A stretch of DNA of 32,736 nt. It comes from Pseudoxanthomonas sp. GTDB lineage: Bacteria > Pseudomonadota > Gammaproteobacteria > Xanthomonadales > Xanthomonadaceae. Positions 25,292 through 32,736 of this stretch are shown piece by piece. The translations under genes and the position numbers were made by a program. Numbering within the stretch: position 1 is the first letter of the stretch; each line of letters begins with the position of its first letter. Under the pieces are notes generated by a model that saw only the letters and a program-made list of their open reading frames with translations, was not told where the DNA came from and searched no databases. Where the stretch lies: the NCBI RefSeq assembly GCF_024710765.1, contig NZ_JANJUE010000188.1:1-32736 (forward strand), written 5' to 3'.

Positions 25292-25648
25292 CTAGTTCAG
25301 GCAGGTGGCCGCATCGGGCATGCGTTCGCGATCCACGCAGGGGCGCGCGCCCCGTGGCAGGTCGGCGATGCGGCGCTCGCCGCCGACCTCCAGGTCGAAG
25401 GCCTGCAGCCTGCGGGGCGGACAAGCGCCGTTCGTCGCGCAGGCATCGGCCACGACGATCACGTAATGGCATTTGCCGGTCGCGCTGGCCAGGCAGCGGA
25501 AGCGGCCCTCGCCGGCGCGGATGACGCTGCGGCTGTGGATGAGATCGACGCCGTTGGCCTCGCTGCGTACGACGGAGGTCACGGTCGGTTTCTCCTGGCA
25601 GCCGACGAGGCTGAGCAGGAAGGACACGGCGGTGGCGATGATGCGCAT
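25292..25648 (-). CDS. Small putative lipoprotein
   Basis: 118 residues from the ATG at 25648, with GAGG about 7 bases upstream. The N-terminus MRIIATAVSFLLSLVGC ends in a lipobox (LVGC), so C17 is the likely lipidated residue and the protein would be anchored in a membrane facing the periplasm. The rest has four to five further cysteines (RCLAS, KCHY, DACATNGAC, RPCVD, ATCLN) that could make disulfides, but no domain I know. It is 46 bases downstream of the LytTR response-regulator gene on the same strand and could share its transcript. It converges with the zinc-ribbon gene across a 77-base gap with one small hairpin (25254-25275). Confidence 0.65.
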   Translation of the reverse strand: MRIIATAVSFLLSLVGCQEKPTVTSVVRSEANGVDLIHSRSVIRAGEGRFRCLASATGKCHYVIVVADACATNGACPPRRLQAFDLEVGGERRIADLPRGARPCVDRERMPDAATCLN

Positions 25649-25694
25649 GACGGGCCTCGATGGCGGTGCGTGTCGCGGTGATGTGGCGCGGGGC

Positions 25695-26459
25695 TCACAT
25701 GCCGCGGAACAGGGACATGAAGGGCTGGCTGACCAGCAGGGTTTCCGGACGGTTGCGGAGCTTGAGCACGCCGCGACCGGTGTCGTCGCGGGTGATCGAC
25801 GCCACCGCCTTCAGGTTGACGATGGTGGAACGGTGGATCTGCTTGAAGATGCTCGCGTCCAGCGCATCCAGCAGTTCCCGCAGCGGCGTGCGCAGCAGCG
25901 CCTCGCCTTCGGCGGTCATCACCACGGTGTACTTGTTGTCGGCGCGGAAGTAGGCGACGTCGTCGATCAGGATCAACCGGGTTTCCTTGCCGGTACTGGC
26001 GGTGATCCAGACCAGCGGCGGCTTGTCCCTGGCCGCCGCGCGGCCGCCGATCTGCCTGAGCAGGGCCGCCAGCGTGGCCGCGTCGGGATGGTGGCCGCTG
26101 CGTTGCTGCAGGCGCTGGACGGTGGTGGCCAGGCGTTCGCGGGTGATCGGCTTGAGCAGGTAGTCGACCGCGCCCTGCTCGAACGCGTCGATCGCGTACT
26201 GATCGTAAGCGGTGACGAACACGATCTGGGTGGCCGGGCTGGCTTCGGCCATCGCGGTGGCGACTTCTATTCCGGTCAGGCCCGGCATGCGGATGTCGAG
26301 GAAGGCGACGTCGGGCTGGTGTTCGGCGATGGCTTCCAGGGCCGAGGCGCCGTCCTCGCACTCGGCGACCAGTTCCAGTTGCGGCCAGGTGTCGCGCAGC
26401 AGCGAGGCCAGCGCGGTGCGCAGCAGTTCCTCGTCCTCGGCGATGACGGCCTTAGCCAC
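25695..26459 (-). CDS. LytTR-type response regulator
   Basis: 254 residues. The receiver domain (1 to about 120) has acidic residues in AEDE (8-10), the phosphoacceptor D55 in FLDIRMPG, T in FVTAYDQYA and K in LLKPI. A LytTR DNA-binding domain follows at about 148-250: FRADNKYTVVMTAEGEAL and FKQIHRSTIVNLKAV are its hallmark stretches. Such proteins bind direct repeats and often control envelope or virulence traits (AlgR, LytR, AgrA). The gene overlaps the end of the histidine-kinase gene by 8 bases, so the two are a coupled two-component system. Targets are unknown. I avoid the name algR because orthology cannot be tested here. Confidence 0.92.
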   Translation of the reverse strand: MAKAVIAEDEELLRTALASLLRDTWPQLELVAECEDGASALEAIAEHQPDVAFLDIRMPGLTGIEVATAMAEASPATQIVFVTAYDQYAIDAFEQGAVDYLLKPITRERLATTVQRLQQRSGHHPDAATLAALLRQIGGRAAARDKPPLVWITASTGKETRLILIDDVAYFRADNKYTVVMTAEGEALLRTPLRELLDALDASIFKQIHRSTIVNLKAVASITRDDTGRGVLKLRNRPETLLVSQPFMSLFRGM

Positions 26460-27717
26460 GGGACACCCCCGCCGACGACATCGGCAGGTTGAGGGTGGCG
26501 GCCACGCCCTGCGGGAAATTGGAGATGATGGCGAACGAGGCGTGGTTGCCGTAGGTCAGGTGCAGGCGTTCGCGCAGGTTTTTCAGGCCGATGCCGGTAC
26601 CGCCGGTCTGGCTGCCGAAACCCTGGCCATCGTCGGCGACGGTGATCGCCACCCGGCCTTCCTGTTCGCGGGCGATGACCCAGATGGTGCCGCCGCCGGG
26701 CTTGGGCTCCAGGCCGTGCTTGATCGCGTTTTCGACCAGGGTCTGCAGCATCATCGAGGGCATCGCCACGTCGCGCAGGCCTTCCGGGATCTCCACCCGC
26801 GTGTCGAGGCGGCTGCCCATGCGGATCTTCAGGATCTCCAGGTAGGCTTCGGCGCGTTCGGTTTCCTCGCCCAGCGTGGACATCGCATCCTCGGCGCGCG
26901 GCAGCGAACGTCGCAGGTACTGGATCAGGTGGCCGAGCATGAGATCGGCGCGCGCCGGATCCGTGCGCGTCAGCACCTGCGCGCTGGCCAGGGTGTTGTA
27001 GAGGAAATGCGGTTCCACCTGGGCCTGCAGCAGGTTGAGCTTGGCGACGGTCAGTTCCTTCTCGGTCACGGTCTGCACGGTGTCGGCCTTTTCCTGGCGC
27101 CGCCGTTCGCCGATCCGGCGCGCCATCGCGCGGACGATGGCTTCCGCGTTCTCCAGGTTGGTGCCGTTGTCGACCTTGAGCAGATCGCTCCAGGTGCTGG
27201 CTTCCGGTTCGCACAGCAGCGAAACGCTGCAACTGCCGGCGCCCGGGGTGACCGTGGCCAGGATCTGGTTGCGCTTGGTGCTGAACCAGTTGAACACGTT
27301 GTAACGCGAGGGCCGGTCATTGCCGTAGGGATCGATGCGCTTGAGCTTGGCCTTGACCTGCAGGCTGTCGCGCGCGCTTTCCACCTCTTCCACCCGCGGC
27401 AGTTCGCGTACCGCCGATTCGACCAGCAGGAAGGCTTCGTCGGCTTCCAGCGGAATCTCGATGCGCCGGTGCTGGCGGTTGGACAGGGTGTCGTGATCCA
27501 GCCGGCCGGCGACCAGGCTGACCCGGCGCAGGTGCGAGAAGGTGCTGATCACGACCGACAGCGCGACCAGCAGCGCCAGCAGGGCGAAGACCGGCCCGGG
27601 CGCGTTGTCGCTGCCGGTGATGACGTTGAAGGTACCGGCCCAGATCAGGCCGGCGAGCATCAGCACGCCGGTCCAGGCGGCAAAGATGCGGACAATGAAG
27701 AACAGGCTGGCGAACAC
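26452..27717 (-). CDS. LytS/AlgZ-type sensor histidine kinase
   Basis: 421 residues from a GTG at 27717. Two membrane spans occur at about 5-32 and 42-60. The region from about 66 to 205 is soluble, strand-rich and not a sensor fold I know. The kinase core follows: EPHFLYNTLA with phospho-acceptor H237 (His_kinase family of LytS), N-box LVENAIKH with N330, DDGQG at 362-366 and GTGIGLKN at 373-380. It lacks the usual HisKA dimerisation helix, as expected for this family. The next gene is its response regulator with an 8-base overlap. The small periplasmic loop argues against sensing an outside ligand; a membrane or cytoplasmic cue is likelier. Confidence 0.9.
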   Translation of the reverse strand: MFASLFFIVRIFAAWTGVLMLAGLIWAGTFNVITGSDNAPGPVFALLALLVALSVVISTFSHLRRVSLVAGRLDHDTLSNRQHRRIEIPLEADEAFLLVESAVRELPRVEEVESARDSLQVKAKLKRIDPYGNDRPSRYNVFNWFSTKRNQILATVTPGAGSCSVSLLCEPEASTWSDLLKVDNGTNLENAEAIVRAMARRIGERRRQEKADTVQTVTEKELTVAKLNLLQAQVEPHFLYNTLASAQVLTRTDPARADLMLGHLIQYLRRSLPRAEDAMSTLGEETERAEAYLEILKIRMGSRLDTRVEIPEGLRDVAMPSMMLQTLVENAIKHGLEPKPGGGTIWVIAREQEGRVAITVADDGQGFGSQTGGTGIGLKNLRERLHLTYGNHASFAIISNFPQGVAATLNLPMSSAGVSRG

Positions 27718-27961
27718 GGCGGATCCATCGGTGTTGGAGTGCCGCGGAGCATAGCCGGCCCGTGCACGGGGGGAAGGGGGCGGGCGACGGAAGCCGGATT
27801 CGGGCGATGAAGGCCGGCCGGTGCCGGATGGGGTCGGTCAGGCGGCAACCCCGGCGGCGCCCGCCGCGCCGATCCCTGCCATCGGCGTGGCCGGTGCGTG
27901 GCCGGGGTCACCGGTTCGAACGGGGCGGACCCGAATCCCGCGGGATGCCGACGGAGGCGGA
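27718..27961. other. Gene-free gap between cysH and the histidine kinase
   Basis: 244 bases of very GC-rich DNA. I see no credible gene, only small palindromes such as ATCCCGCGGGAT (27935-27946), which lies 16 bases behind the cysH stop and has no T tract. The promoter of the two-component genes should be here, but no clear boxes can be picked. Confidence 0.5.
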
Positions 27962-28684
27962 TCAGACGTCCAGGTGCAGGCCGCACTCGCGCTTGAGGCC
28001 GAAGAAGCGCGTGTCTTCCTCGCGCATGCCCGGTTCCCAGCGGCTGGTGGTGTGGAAATCGCCGATGGACACGTAGCCTTGTTCCCACAACGGGTGATAG
28101 GGCAGATCGTGCTGCTTGAGGTACTGCCACACCTCGCGGTCGGTCCAGTCGGCGATTGGGTTGACCTTCAGACGCGCGCCGCGCCATTCGGCGATCGGTG
28201 CGTTGGCGCGGCTGCTGGCCTGGCTGCGGCGCAGGCCGGTGAACCAGGTGCCCACGTCCAGTTCGGCCAGCGCGCGCCGCATCGGTTCGACCTTGCGCAG
28301 GTTGTTGTACTGCTCGATGCCGACCAGGCCCTGTTCCCACAGGCGGCCGTGGCGCGCTTCCATCCAGGCGCGGCTGACCAGCGGACGGAATACCTTCAGG
28401 TTGAGCTTGAGCCGCTCGGTCAGTTCGTCGGCGAAGCGGTAGGTTTCCGGGAACAGGTAGCCGGTGTCGATCAGGATCACCGGCAGATCCGGCTGCTGGC
28501 GGGTGAGCATGTGCAGCAGCACCGCGGCCTGCGCGCCGAAGCTGGAGGACATGGCCGCCTGCGCGGGGCCATTGGCCAGCGCCCAGCGTACCCGCGCCTC
28601 GGCCGGTTGCGCTTCCAGGCGCGCGTTGAGGGCGGCGATGTCCTCGGTGGATGCGGTCAGCGGTACGGCGTGCGGCGCACTCAT
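27962..28684 (-). CDS. cysH: Phosphoadenylyl-sulfate (PAPS) reductase
   Basis: Reduces PAPS to sulfite with thioredoxin, 240 residues. [13 protein letters not shown] is the PP-loop-like nucleotide site, [12 protein letters not shown] and [12 protein letters not shown] are family motifs, and the catalytic cysteine C234 sits in KRECGLH near the C-terminus. The paired cysteines that hold an iron-sulfur cluster in APS reductases are absent: the stretch YNNLRKVEP has Asn-Asn where those enzymes have Cys-Cys. It should therefore use PAPS, which calls for an APS kinase (CysC or CysNC) beyond the window. It overlaps cysI by four bases (ATGA), the last gene of the cysJIH run. Confidence 0.95.
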   Translation of the reverse strand: MSAPHAVPLTASTEDIAALNARLEAQPAEARVRWALANGPAQAAMSSSFGAQAAVLLHMLTRQQPDLPVILIDTGYLFPETYRFADELTERLKLNLKVFRPLVSRAWMEARHGRLWEQGLVGIEQYNNLRKVEPMRRALAELDVGTWFTGLRRSQASSRANAPIAEWRGARLKVNPIADWTDREVWQYLKQHDLPYHPLWEQGYVSIGDFHTTSRWEPGMREEDTRFFGLKRECGLHLDV

Positions 28685-30381
28685 GCGTGCAGCTCCAGGG
28701 CGATCTGTCGGTGGGTGGGATACGGGGGCAGGGCGACGATGCCGCTGCGATGCAGGAAGTCGCCGAAGCCTTCGTCCGTTTCGCGTTCCCGCGCGTAGCG
28801 GGCCAGCAGCGGATCCAGGGCCTCCAGGATTTCCGGTTCGGTGATGTTTTCGCGGTACAGCGTGTTCAGGCGCTGTCCGCGGTGATCCGCGCCGAGCATC
28901 AGGTTGTAGCGGCCCGGTGCCTTGCCGACCAGCGCGATCTCGCCCAGGTAGGGGCGCGAGCAGCCGTTGGGGCAGCCGGAGATGCGCAGCAGGATCGGTG
29001 CGTCGCGCAGGCCATGCCGATCCAGCAGCGGCGCCAGCCGGGCGGTGAAATCGGGCAGGTAGCGCTCGGCCTCGGCCATCGCCAGGCCGCAGGTGGGCAG
29101 GGCGACGCAGGCGACCGCGGCGCGCGCCAGCGCGGTGCCGGCGCCGCGGCCGTCGTCCAGGCCATGCGTGCGCACCAGTGCGTCGATGCGTTCGCGCTCG
29201 CCGGCCGGTACGCCGGCGATGACCAGGTTCTGGTTGGGGGTCAGGCGGAATTCGCCGCGATGGATGCGCGCGATCTCGCGTAGGCCGGTCAGGTGGGTGG
29301 CCTGCGCGGTATCGGCGATGCGTCCGGCGAAGAAATGCAGGGTCAGGTGCCAGCGGCCGTCCTCGCCCTCGACCCAGCCGTAGCGATCGCCGTTGTGTTC
29401 GAAGTGCCAGGCGCGCGCCGGCAGCAGCGTGAAGCCGGCGCGGCGCTCGATTTCGCCGACGATGAAATCCAGGCCGCGATCATCGATGGTGTACTTGAAC
29501 CGGGCACGCTTGCGCTGCTCGCGGTTGCCGAAATCGCGCTGGGTGGTGACCACCGCGGTCGCCACGTCCAGCAGCTTCTCCAGCGGCACGAAGCCGACCA
29601 CGTTGCCCAGCCGGGGATAGGTCGCGGCATCGCCGTGGGTGGCGCCCATGCCACCGCCGATCACCAGGTTGAAGCCGGCCAGTTCGCCGTCCTCCAGGAT
29701 CGCGATGAGGCCCAGGTCGTTGGCGAACACGTCGACATCGTTGAGCGGAGGCACCGCGAAGCCGATCTTGAACTTGCGCGGCAGATAGGCGGCGCCGTAG
29801 ACAGGTTCCTGTTCCTCGCCGCTGCCGGCCACGCGCTCCTCGTCCAGCCAGATCTCGTAGTAGGCGCGGGTATTGGGCAGCAGGTGCTCGGACAGGCGCG
29901 CGGCCCACGCCTGCACCTGCGCATGCGCCCGCGACAGCAGCGGATTGGCCGCCACCAGCACGTTGCGGTTGACGTCGCCGCAGGCGGCCAGCGTGTCGAT
30001 CAGCGCGGCGTTTATCGCCTGCATGGTCGCCTTCAGTTCGCGCTTGATGACCCCATGGAACTGGAAGGCCTGGCGGGTGGTGACCCGCAGCGAGTGGTTG
30101 GCGTAACGGCTGGCGATCGCATCCAGCTTCAGCCACTGCTCCGGCGTGACCACGCCACCGGGGGTGCGGGTGCGGATCATGAACTGGTAAGCCGGCTCCA
30201 GCTTCTGCCGCCGCCGCTCGTCGCGCAGATCGCGGTCATCCTGCTGGTAGCTGCCGTGGTACTTGATCAGCGTCTGGTCCGACTCGCGCAGCGCGCCGGT
30301 CACCGGATCGGCCAGGCTCTCCAGCAGGCTGCCGCGCAGGCGCCGGCTTTCGGTCTTGATGTCTTCTACGGAGTGGGACAT
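28681..30381 (-). CDS. cysI: Sulfite reductase hemoprotein CysI
   Basis: Siroheme and 4Fe-4S subunit of NADPH-sulfite reductase, reducing sulfite to sulfide; 566 residues, normal size. The N-terminal half has [11 protein letters not shown] and [12 protein letters not shown]; the middle holds [11 protein letters not shown] and ERRAGF. The cluster ligands are C425 and C431 (CVALPTC) plus C470 and C474 (CPNGC), with exactly the spacing of the E. coli enzyme. Glycine after the last cysteine is replaced by serine. The ATG at 30381 lacks a Shine-Dalgarno sequence; the bases upstream belong to a long inverted repeat. The stop overlaps the cysH start. Confidence 0.96.
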   Translation of the reverse strand: MSHSVEDIKTESRRLRGSLLESLADPVTGALRESDQTLIKYHGSYQQDDRDLRDERRRQKLEPAYQFMIRTRTPGGVVTPEQWLKLDAIASRYANHSLRVTTRQAFQFHGVIKRELKATMQAINAALIDTLAACGDVNRNVLVAANPLLSRAHAQVQAWAARLSEHLLPNTRAYYEIWLDEERVAGSGEEQEPVYGAAYLPRKFKIGFAVPPLNDVDVFANDLGLIAILEDGELAGFNLVIGGGMGATHGDAATYPRLGNVVGFVPLEKLLDVATAVVTTQRDFGNREQRKRARFKYTIDDRGLDFIVGEIERRAGFTLLPARAWHFEHNGDRYGWVEGEDGRWHLTLHFFAGRIADTAQATHLTGLREIARIHRGEFRLTPNQNLVIAGVPAGERERIDALVRTHGLDDGRGAGTALARAAVACVALPTCGLAMAEAERYLPDFTARLAPLLDRHGLRDAPILLRISGCPNGCSRPYLGEIALVGKAPGRYNLMLGADHRGQRLNTLYRENITEPEILEALDPLLARYARERETDEGFGDFLHRSGIVALPPYPTHRQIALELHA

Positions 30382-30391
30382 GGGTGGGGAG

Positions 30392-30501
30392 CCGGGATTC
30401 GGGAGTGGGGATTCGTGATTCGCAAGAGCGCAGTCGGAGGGCGGAGAAACACGGAACAGGGTGGGCTTCTACGAATCCCGAATCCCCACTCCCGAATCCC
30501 C
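30392..30501. repeat. Long inverted repeat in the cysJ-cysI gap
   Basis: GGGATTCGGGAGTGGGGATT (first 20 bases) begins the left arm at 30394-30422; the right arm at 30472-30500 is its inverted copy with one mismatch over 29 bases. The inner 49 bases are unrelated. Each arm also contains repeated GATTCGG units. It fills most of the 124-base gap and lies 13 bases from the cysI start. No transposase is present, so it looks like a small MITE- or REP-like element. Confidence 0.8.
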
Positions 30502-30505
30502 GCCG

Positions 30506-32347
30506 TCAATACACATCACGACAGTAGCGGCCTTCCGATTGCAGGCGGGCCAGATATTCGGACGCGGTGTCTTGGTCGTGGCCACCCTCGGTGCGGACGA
30601 TGTCGAGCAGGGTGGCGTGTACGTCCTTGCCCATGCCGATGGCGCCGCAGACGTACAGGTGCGCGCCGCCCTCGAGCCAGGCGTAGACCTCGCGGGCCTG
30701 TTCGCGCAGGCGATGCTGCACGTAGATCTTGTCGGCCTGGTCGCGCGAGAACGCCAGGTCGAGCCGGTGCAGCGAACCCTCGCGCAACGCGTCCTGCCAT
30801 TCGGACTGGTAGAGGAAATCCCGGTTGAAGTGGCGGGCGCCGAACAGCAACCAGTTGCGTCCGCCGGCGCCGGTTTCGGCGCGTTCCTGGACGAAGCCGC
30901 GGAAGGGCGCGATGCCGGTGCCGGGGCCGATCATCAGGATGTCGCGCGCACTGTCGGCGGGCACGCGGAAGCGTTCGTTGGCCTCGATGTAGACCGGCAC
31001 CGGGTCGCCTTCCGCGCGTTGCGCGAGGAAACCGCTGGCGGCGCCGCCGTGCGACTGGCCAAAGGCCTCGTAGGCCAGCACATCGACGGTGAGGTGGACT
31101 TCCTCGCCGACCCGCTTGCGGCTGGATGCGATGGAGTACAGCCGTGGTGCGAGCGGGCGCAGCGCGGCGATCAGTTCGAGCGCTTCCCAGCGCGCCGGCC
31201 AGCGCCGCAGCACGTCGACGACCTGATGGCTGCCGAGCAGGCCGGCCAGGGCAGGTTGCTGCGCCGGTGCCAGCAATGCGTTGAGGTCGTCGGCGCGCGC
31301 CTGCGCGGCGTGTTCGGCGAGGAACGGGCGCGACAACCGGGTCAGCTCGCGGCGGCTGGCCAGCCATTCGCGCAGCGGCAGGGTCTCGCCCAGCAGGGCG
31401 ACTTCGGCCTCGCCCGGCAACGCGGTGGCCTGGAGGACGGCCTCCACCAACGCGTCCGGATTGCGGTGGCGGATGCCCAGCGCGTCACCCGGTTCGTAGT
31501 GCAGGCCGCTGCCGGCCAGTGACAGCTCGATATGGCGCACGTCCTTGTCGCGCACGCCATGGCGGGCGAACGCGGGACCCTTGAAGTCGCGACCGCCGAT
31601 GGCCTGGTTGAGCAGCAGTTCCGCGGCGAAGGGTTTTTCATGCGACCACGGCGACGGGGCATGCGCCGGACGCAGCGGGGTGACCTTGGCCAGCGGGGTG
31701 CCGCCCTGCGGCTTGAGGTGCTCGCGGGCATGGACCAGCGCCTGGGTCCGCCACGGGTCGGCGATGGTGTCGATGTCCAGATCGGCCAGGCCGGGGTCGA
31801 ACAGCCGTTGCGCGCCCAGTTCGCCCAGCCGGGCGTCCAGGCGGCGGGCGATGCCGCAGAAGTCGGCGTAGCTGGAATCGCCCAGGCCGAGCACGGCGTA
31901 GCGCAGTTCGGGCAGTTTCGGCGCGCGCCGGCCCGACAGGAATTCAACGAATCCGATGGCGTCGTCCGGCGGGTCGCCTTCGCCCTGGGTGCTGATCACC
32001 ACGTACAGCAGGCGTTCGTTGGCCAGTTCGCGGGTCGGATAGGCGTCGGCGCGCAGCAGCCGCACCGGCAGCCCGCCAGCTTCCACTTCCTGGGCAATCT
32101 TCTCGGCGGCGCGGCGGGCATTGCCGGTCTGGCTGCCGTAGACGATGGTCAGGCGCTGCCCGGACTGCGCCTGGCCGCCGGGCAACACCGCCAGCTGGGG
32201 CGCATGCTGGCCATGGGCCAGGCCGGCGGTGTAGCCGGACAGCCACCACAGGGTCGGGGCGTCGAGTCCTTCCACCAGTCCCGCCAGCAGCGCACGGCGC
32301 TCCTCGGCCAGGGGGCTGGGCGCCAGTGCGGAGGAGGAAGCGGTCAT
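30506..32347 (-). CDS. cysJ: Sulfite reductase flavoprotein CysJ
   Basis: NADPH-, FAD- and FMN-binding subunit that passes electrons to CysI; 613 residues from the ATG at 32347 (a TTG at 32356 is possible but less likely). The FMN flavodoxin domain begins near 66 with [12 protein letters not shown] and has [12 protein letters not shown] and [12 protein letters not shown]. The FAD domain has RLYSIASS and GAASGFLA. The NADPH domain has [13 protein letters not shown], then [13 protein letters not shown] and a C-terminal GRYCRDVY, where the terminal tyrosine stacks on FAD in this family. It heads the cysJIH run and is divergent from cysD. A 124-base gap with a palindrome separates it from cysI. 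Confidence 0.96.
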   Translation of the reverse strand: MTASSSALAPSPLAEERRALLAGLVEGLDAPTLWWLSGYTAGLAHGQHAPQLAVLPGGQAQSGQRLTIVYGSQTGNARRAAEKIAQEVEAGGLPVRLLRADAYPTRELANERLLYVVISTQGEGDPPDDAIGFVEFLSGRRAPKLPELRYAVLGLGDSSYADFCGIARRLDARLGELGAQRLFDPGLADLDIDTIADPWRTQALVHAREHLKPQGGTPLAKVTPLRPAHAPSPWSHEKPFAAELLLNQAIGGRDFKGPAFARHGVRDKDVRHIELSLAGSGLHYEPGDALGIRHRNPDALVEAVLQATALPGEAEVALLGETLPLREWLASRRELTRLSRPFLAEHAAQARADDLNALLAPAQQPALAGLLGSHQVVDVLRRWPARWEALELIAALRPLAPRLYSIASSRKRVGEEVHLTVDVLAYEAFGQSHGGAASGFLAQRAEGDPVPVYIEANERFRVPADSARDILMIGPGTGIAPFRGFVQERAETGAGGRNWLLFGARHFNRDFLYQSEWQDALREGSLHRLDLAFSRDQADKIYVQHRLREQAREVYAWLEGGAHLYVCGAIGMGKDVHATLLDIVRTEGGHDQDTASEYLARLQSEGRYCRDVY

Positions 32348-32556
32348 CGCGGGCAATCGCTTTGCGCAGAAGGGAATCCGATGTTAGGAATTGGTTGCCG
32401 CACGCAGAAAGGACGGCTGGTTATGGCCTTATCGCCGGGGCTTATTTCCGGGGTCGGCGGCGTCGTGGAATGCTCTTCGGCCCCGGAGGGCAGAGGCAGC
32501 GGCGGCAACTGGTACGCTTCGCATCGGCATCCCGTCACGTACCGCAGCCTGTTTTG
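32348..32556. promoter_or_regulatory. Divergent cysJ-cysD control region
   Basis: This 209-base gap must serve both cysJIH and cysD. GGTTATGGCCTTATC (32419-32433) and GGGGCTTATTTCC (32437-32449) form an A/T-richer island with three TTAT units. GGTTAT, and GGAAATAA on the minus strand, recur in the cysG-cysB gap. CysB binding is likely from context, but promoter boxes are not clear. Confidence 0.4.
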
Positions 32557-32736
32557 ATGAGCGCCGACCCACGTCTGTCCCACCTCGACCGCCTCGAAGC
32601 CGAGAGCATCCACATCCTCCGGGAGGTGGCGGCCGAGTTCCGCAACCCCGTGCTCCTGTACTCGGTGGGCAAGGACAGCTCGGTGCTGCTGCACCTGCTG
32701 CTCAAGGCATTCGCGCCGGCCCGCCCGCCGATTCCG
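32557..32736 (+). CDS. cysD: Sulfate adenylyltransferase subunit 2 (3' end outside window)
   Basis: First 60 codons of CysD, the catalytic subunit that forms APS from ATP and sulfate together with the GTPase CysN. The ATG at 32557 begins [20 protein letters not shown], and [20 protein letters not shown] leads to the PP-loop motif SVGKDSS at 36-42. This matches E. coli CysD nearly residue for residue from HL onwards. The gene is cut by the right edge; cysN or a fused cysNC should follow. It is divergent from cysJ. No clear Shine-Dalgarno sequence is visible. Confidence 0.95.
   Translation, partial: MSADPRLSHLDRLEAESIHILREVAAEFRNPVLLYSVGKDSSVLLHLLLKAFAPARPPIP

Noticed and set aside
27838-27882. 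A 14-codon minus-strand peptide frame (MAGIGAAGAAGVAA)
   Set aside because: Too short, with no ribosome binding site and biased composition expected in GC-rich DNA.
29293-30828. A 511-codon plus-strand frame opposite cysI and the cysJ-cysI gap
   Set aside because: cysI on the other strand has all its cluster ligands; this frame shows no domain.

Overview
The window reads as an ordinary, gene-dense chromosomal stretch of a high-GC gammaproteobacterium of the Xanthomonadaceae/Lysobacteraceae type (Xanthomonas, Stenotrophomonas, Lysobacter, Luteimonas and relatives). Three things support this: a eukaryote-like class I fructose-bisphosphate aldolase beside gap, pgk and pyk; a GTAG-type REP palindrome of the kind described from Stenotrophomonas; and proteobacterial CysG, CysB, CysJ, CysI and OmpW. 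The species cannot be named from the sequence alone. There are 32 protein genes, two of them cut by the window ends. I see no rRNA, tRNA, CRISPR array, prophage, transposase or plasmid function.

Region 1 (1-4494) is mostly minus strand. A TonB-C-like protein truncated by the left edge meets a molybdate uptake operon tail to tail. That operon reads nuclease, small SUOX-like protein, modA, modB, modC, with gaps of 9-26 bases or overlap. Upstream of it on the same strand is ompW, which has a perfect FNR/ANR-type palindrome in its promoter region.

Region 2 (4743-15491) is a plus-strand central-carbon block: gapA, a DUF2339/DUF3999 membrane pair, pgk, a HAD phosphatase, pyk, an unknown membrane protein and fba. 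A strong intrinsic terminator closes it. These enzymes cover the aldolase, glyceraldehyde-3-phosphate dehydrogenase, phosphoglycerate kinase and pyruvate kinase steps.

Region 3 (15556-19453) is a MarR repressor with a near-perfect operator, an EmrA/EmrB-type efflux pair, a YaeR-like VOC protein and the REP palindrome.

Region 4 (19467-32736) is dominated by sulfur assimilation. cysG and cysK (minus) diverge from cysB (plus). Further on, cysJ, cysI and cysH (minus) diverge from cysD (plus, cut by the right edge). Between them lie a secreted proline-iminopeptidase-like hydrolase, a DUF4440-like secreted protein, a small zinc-ribbon membrane protein, a lipoprotein, and a LytS/LytTR-type two-component pair. 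CysG makes the siroheme that CysI needs, CysD starts sulfate activation, CysH reduces PAPS, CysJ and CysI reduce sulfite, CysK makes cysteine, and CysB is the expected regulator.

No wholly new system stands out. The best leads are small: the FNR box, a stem-loop that hides a ribosome binding site after pyk, palindromic repeats inside the cysJ-cysI and emrA-emrB gaps, a minimal ModC with a Moco-ligand-less SUOX-like partner, and an unrecognised cytoplasmic domain in the histidine kinase.
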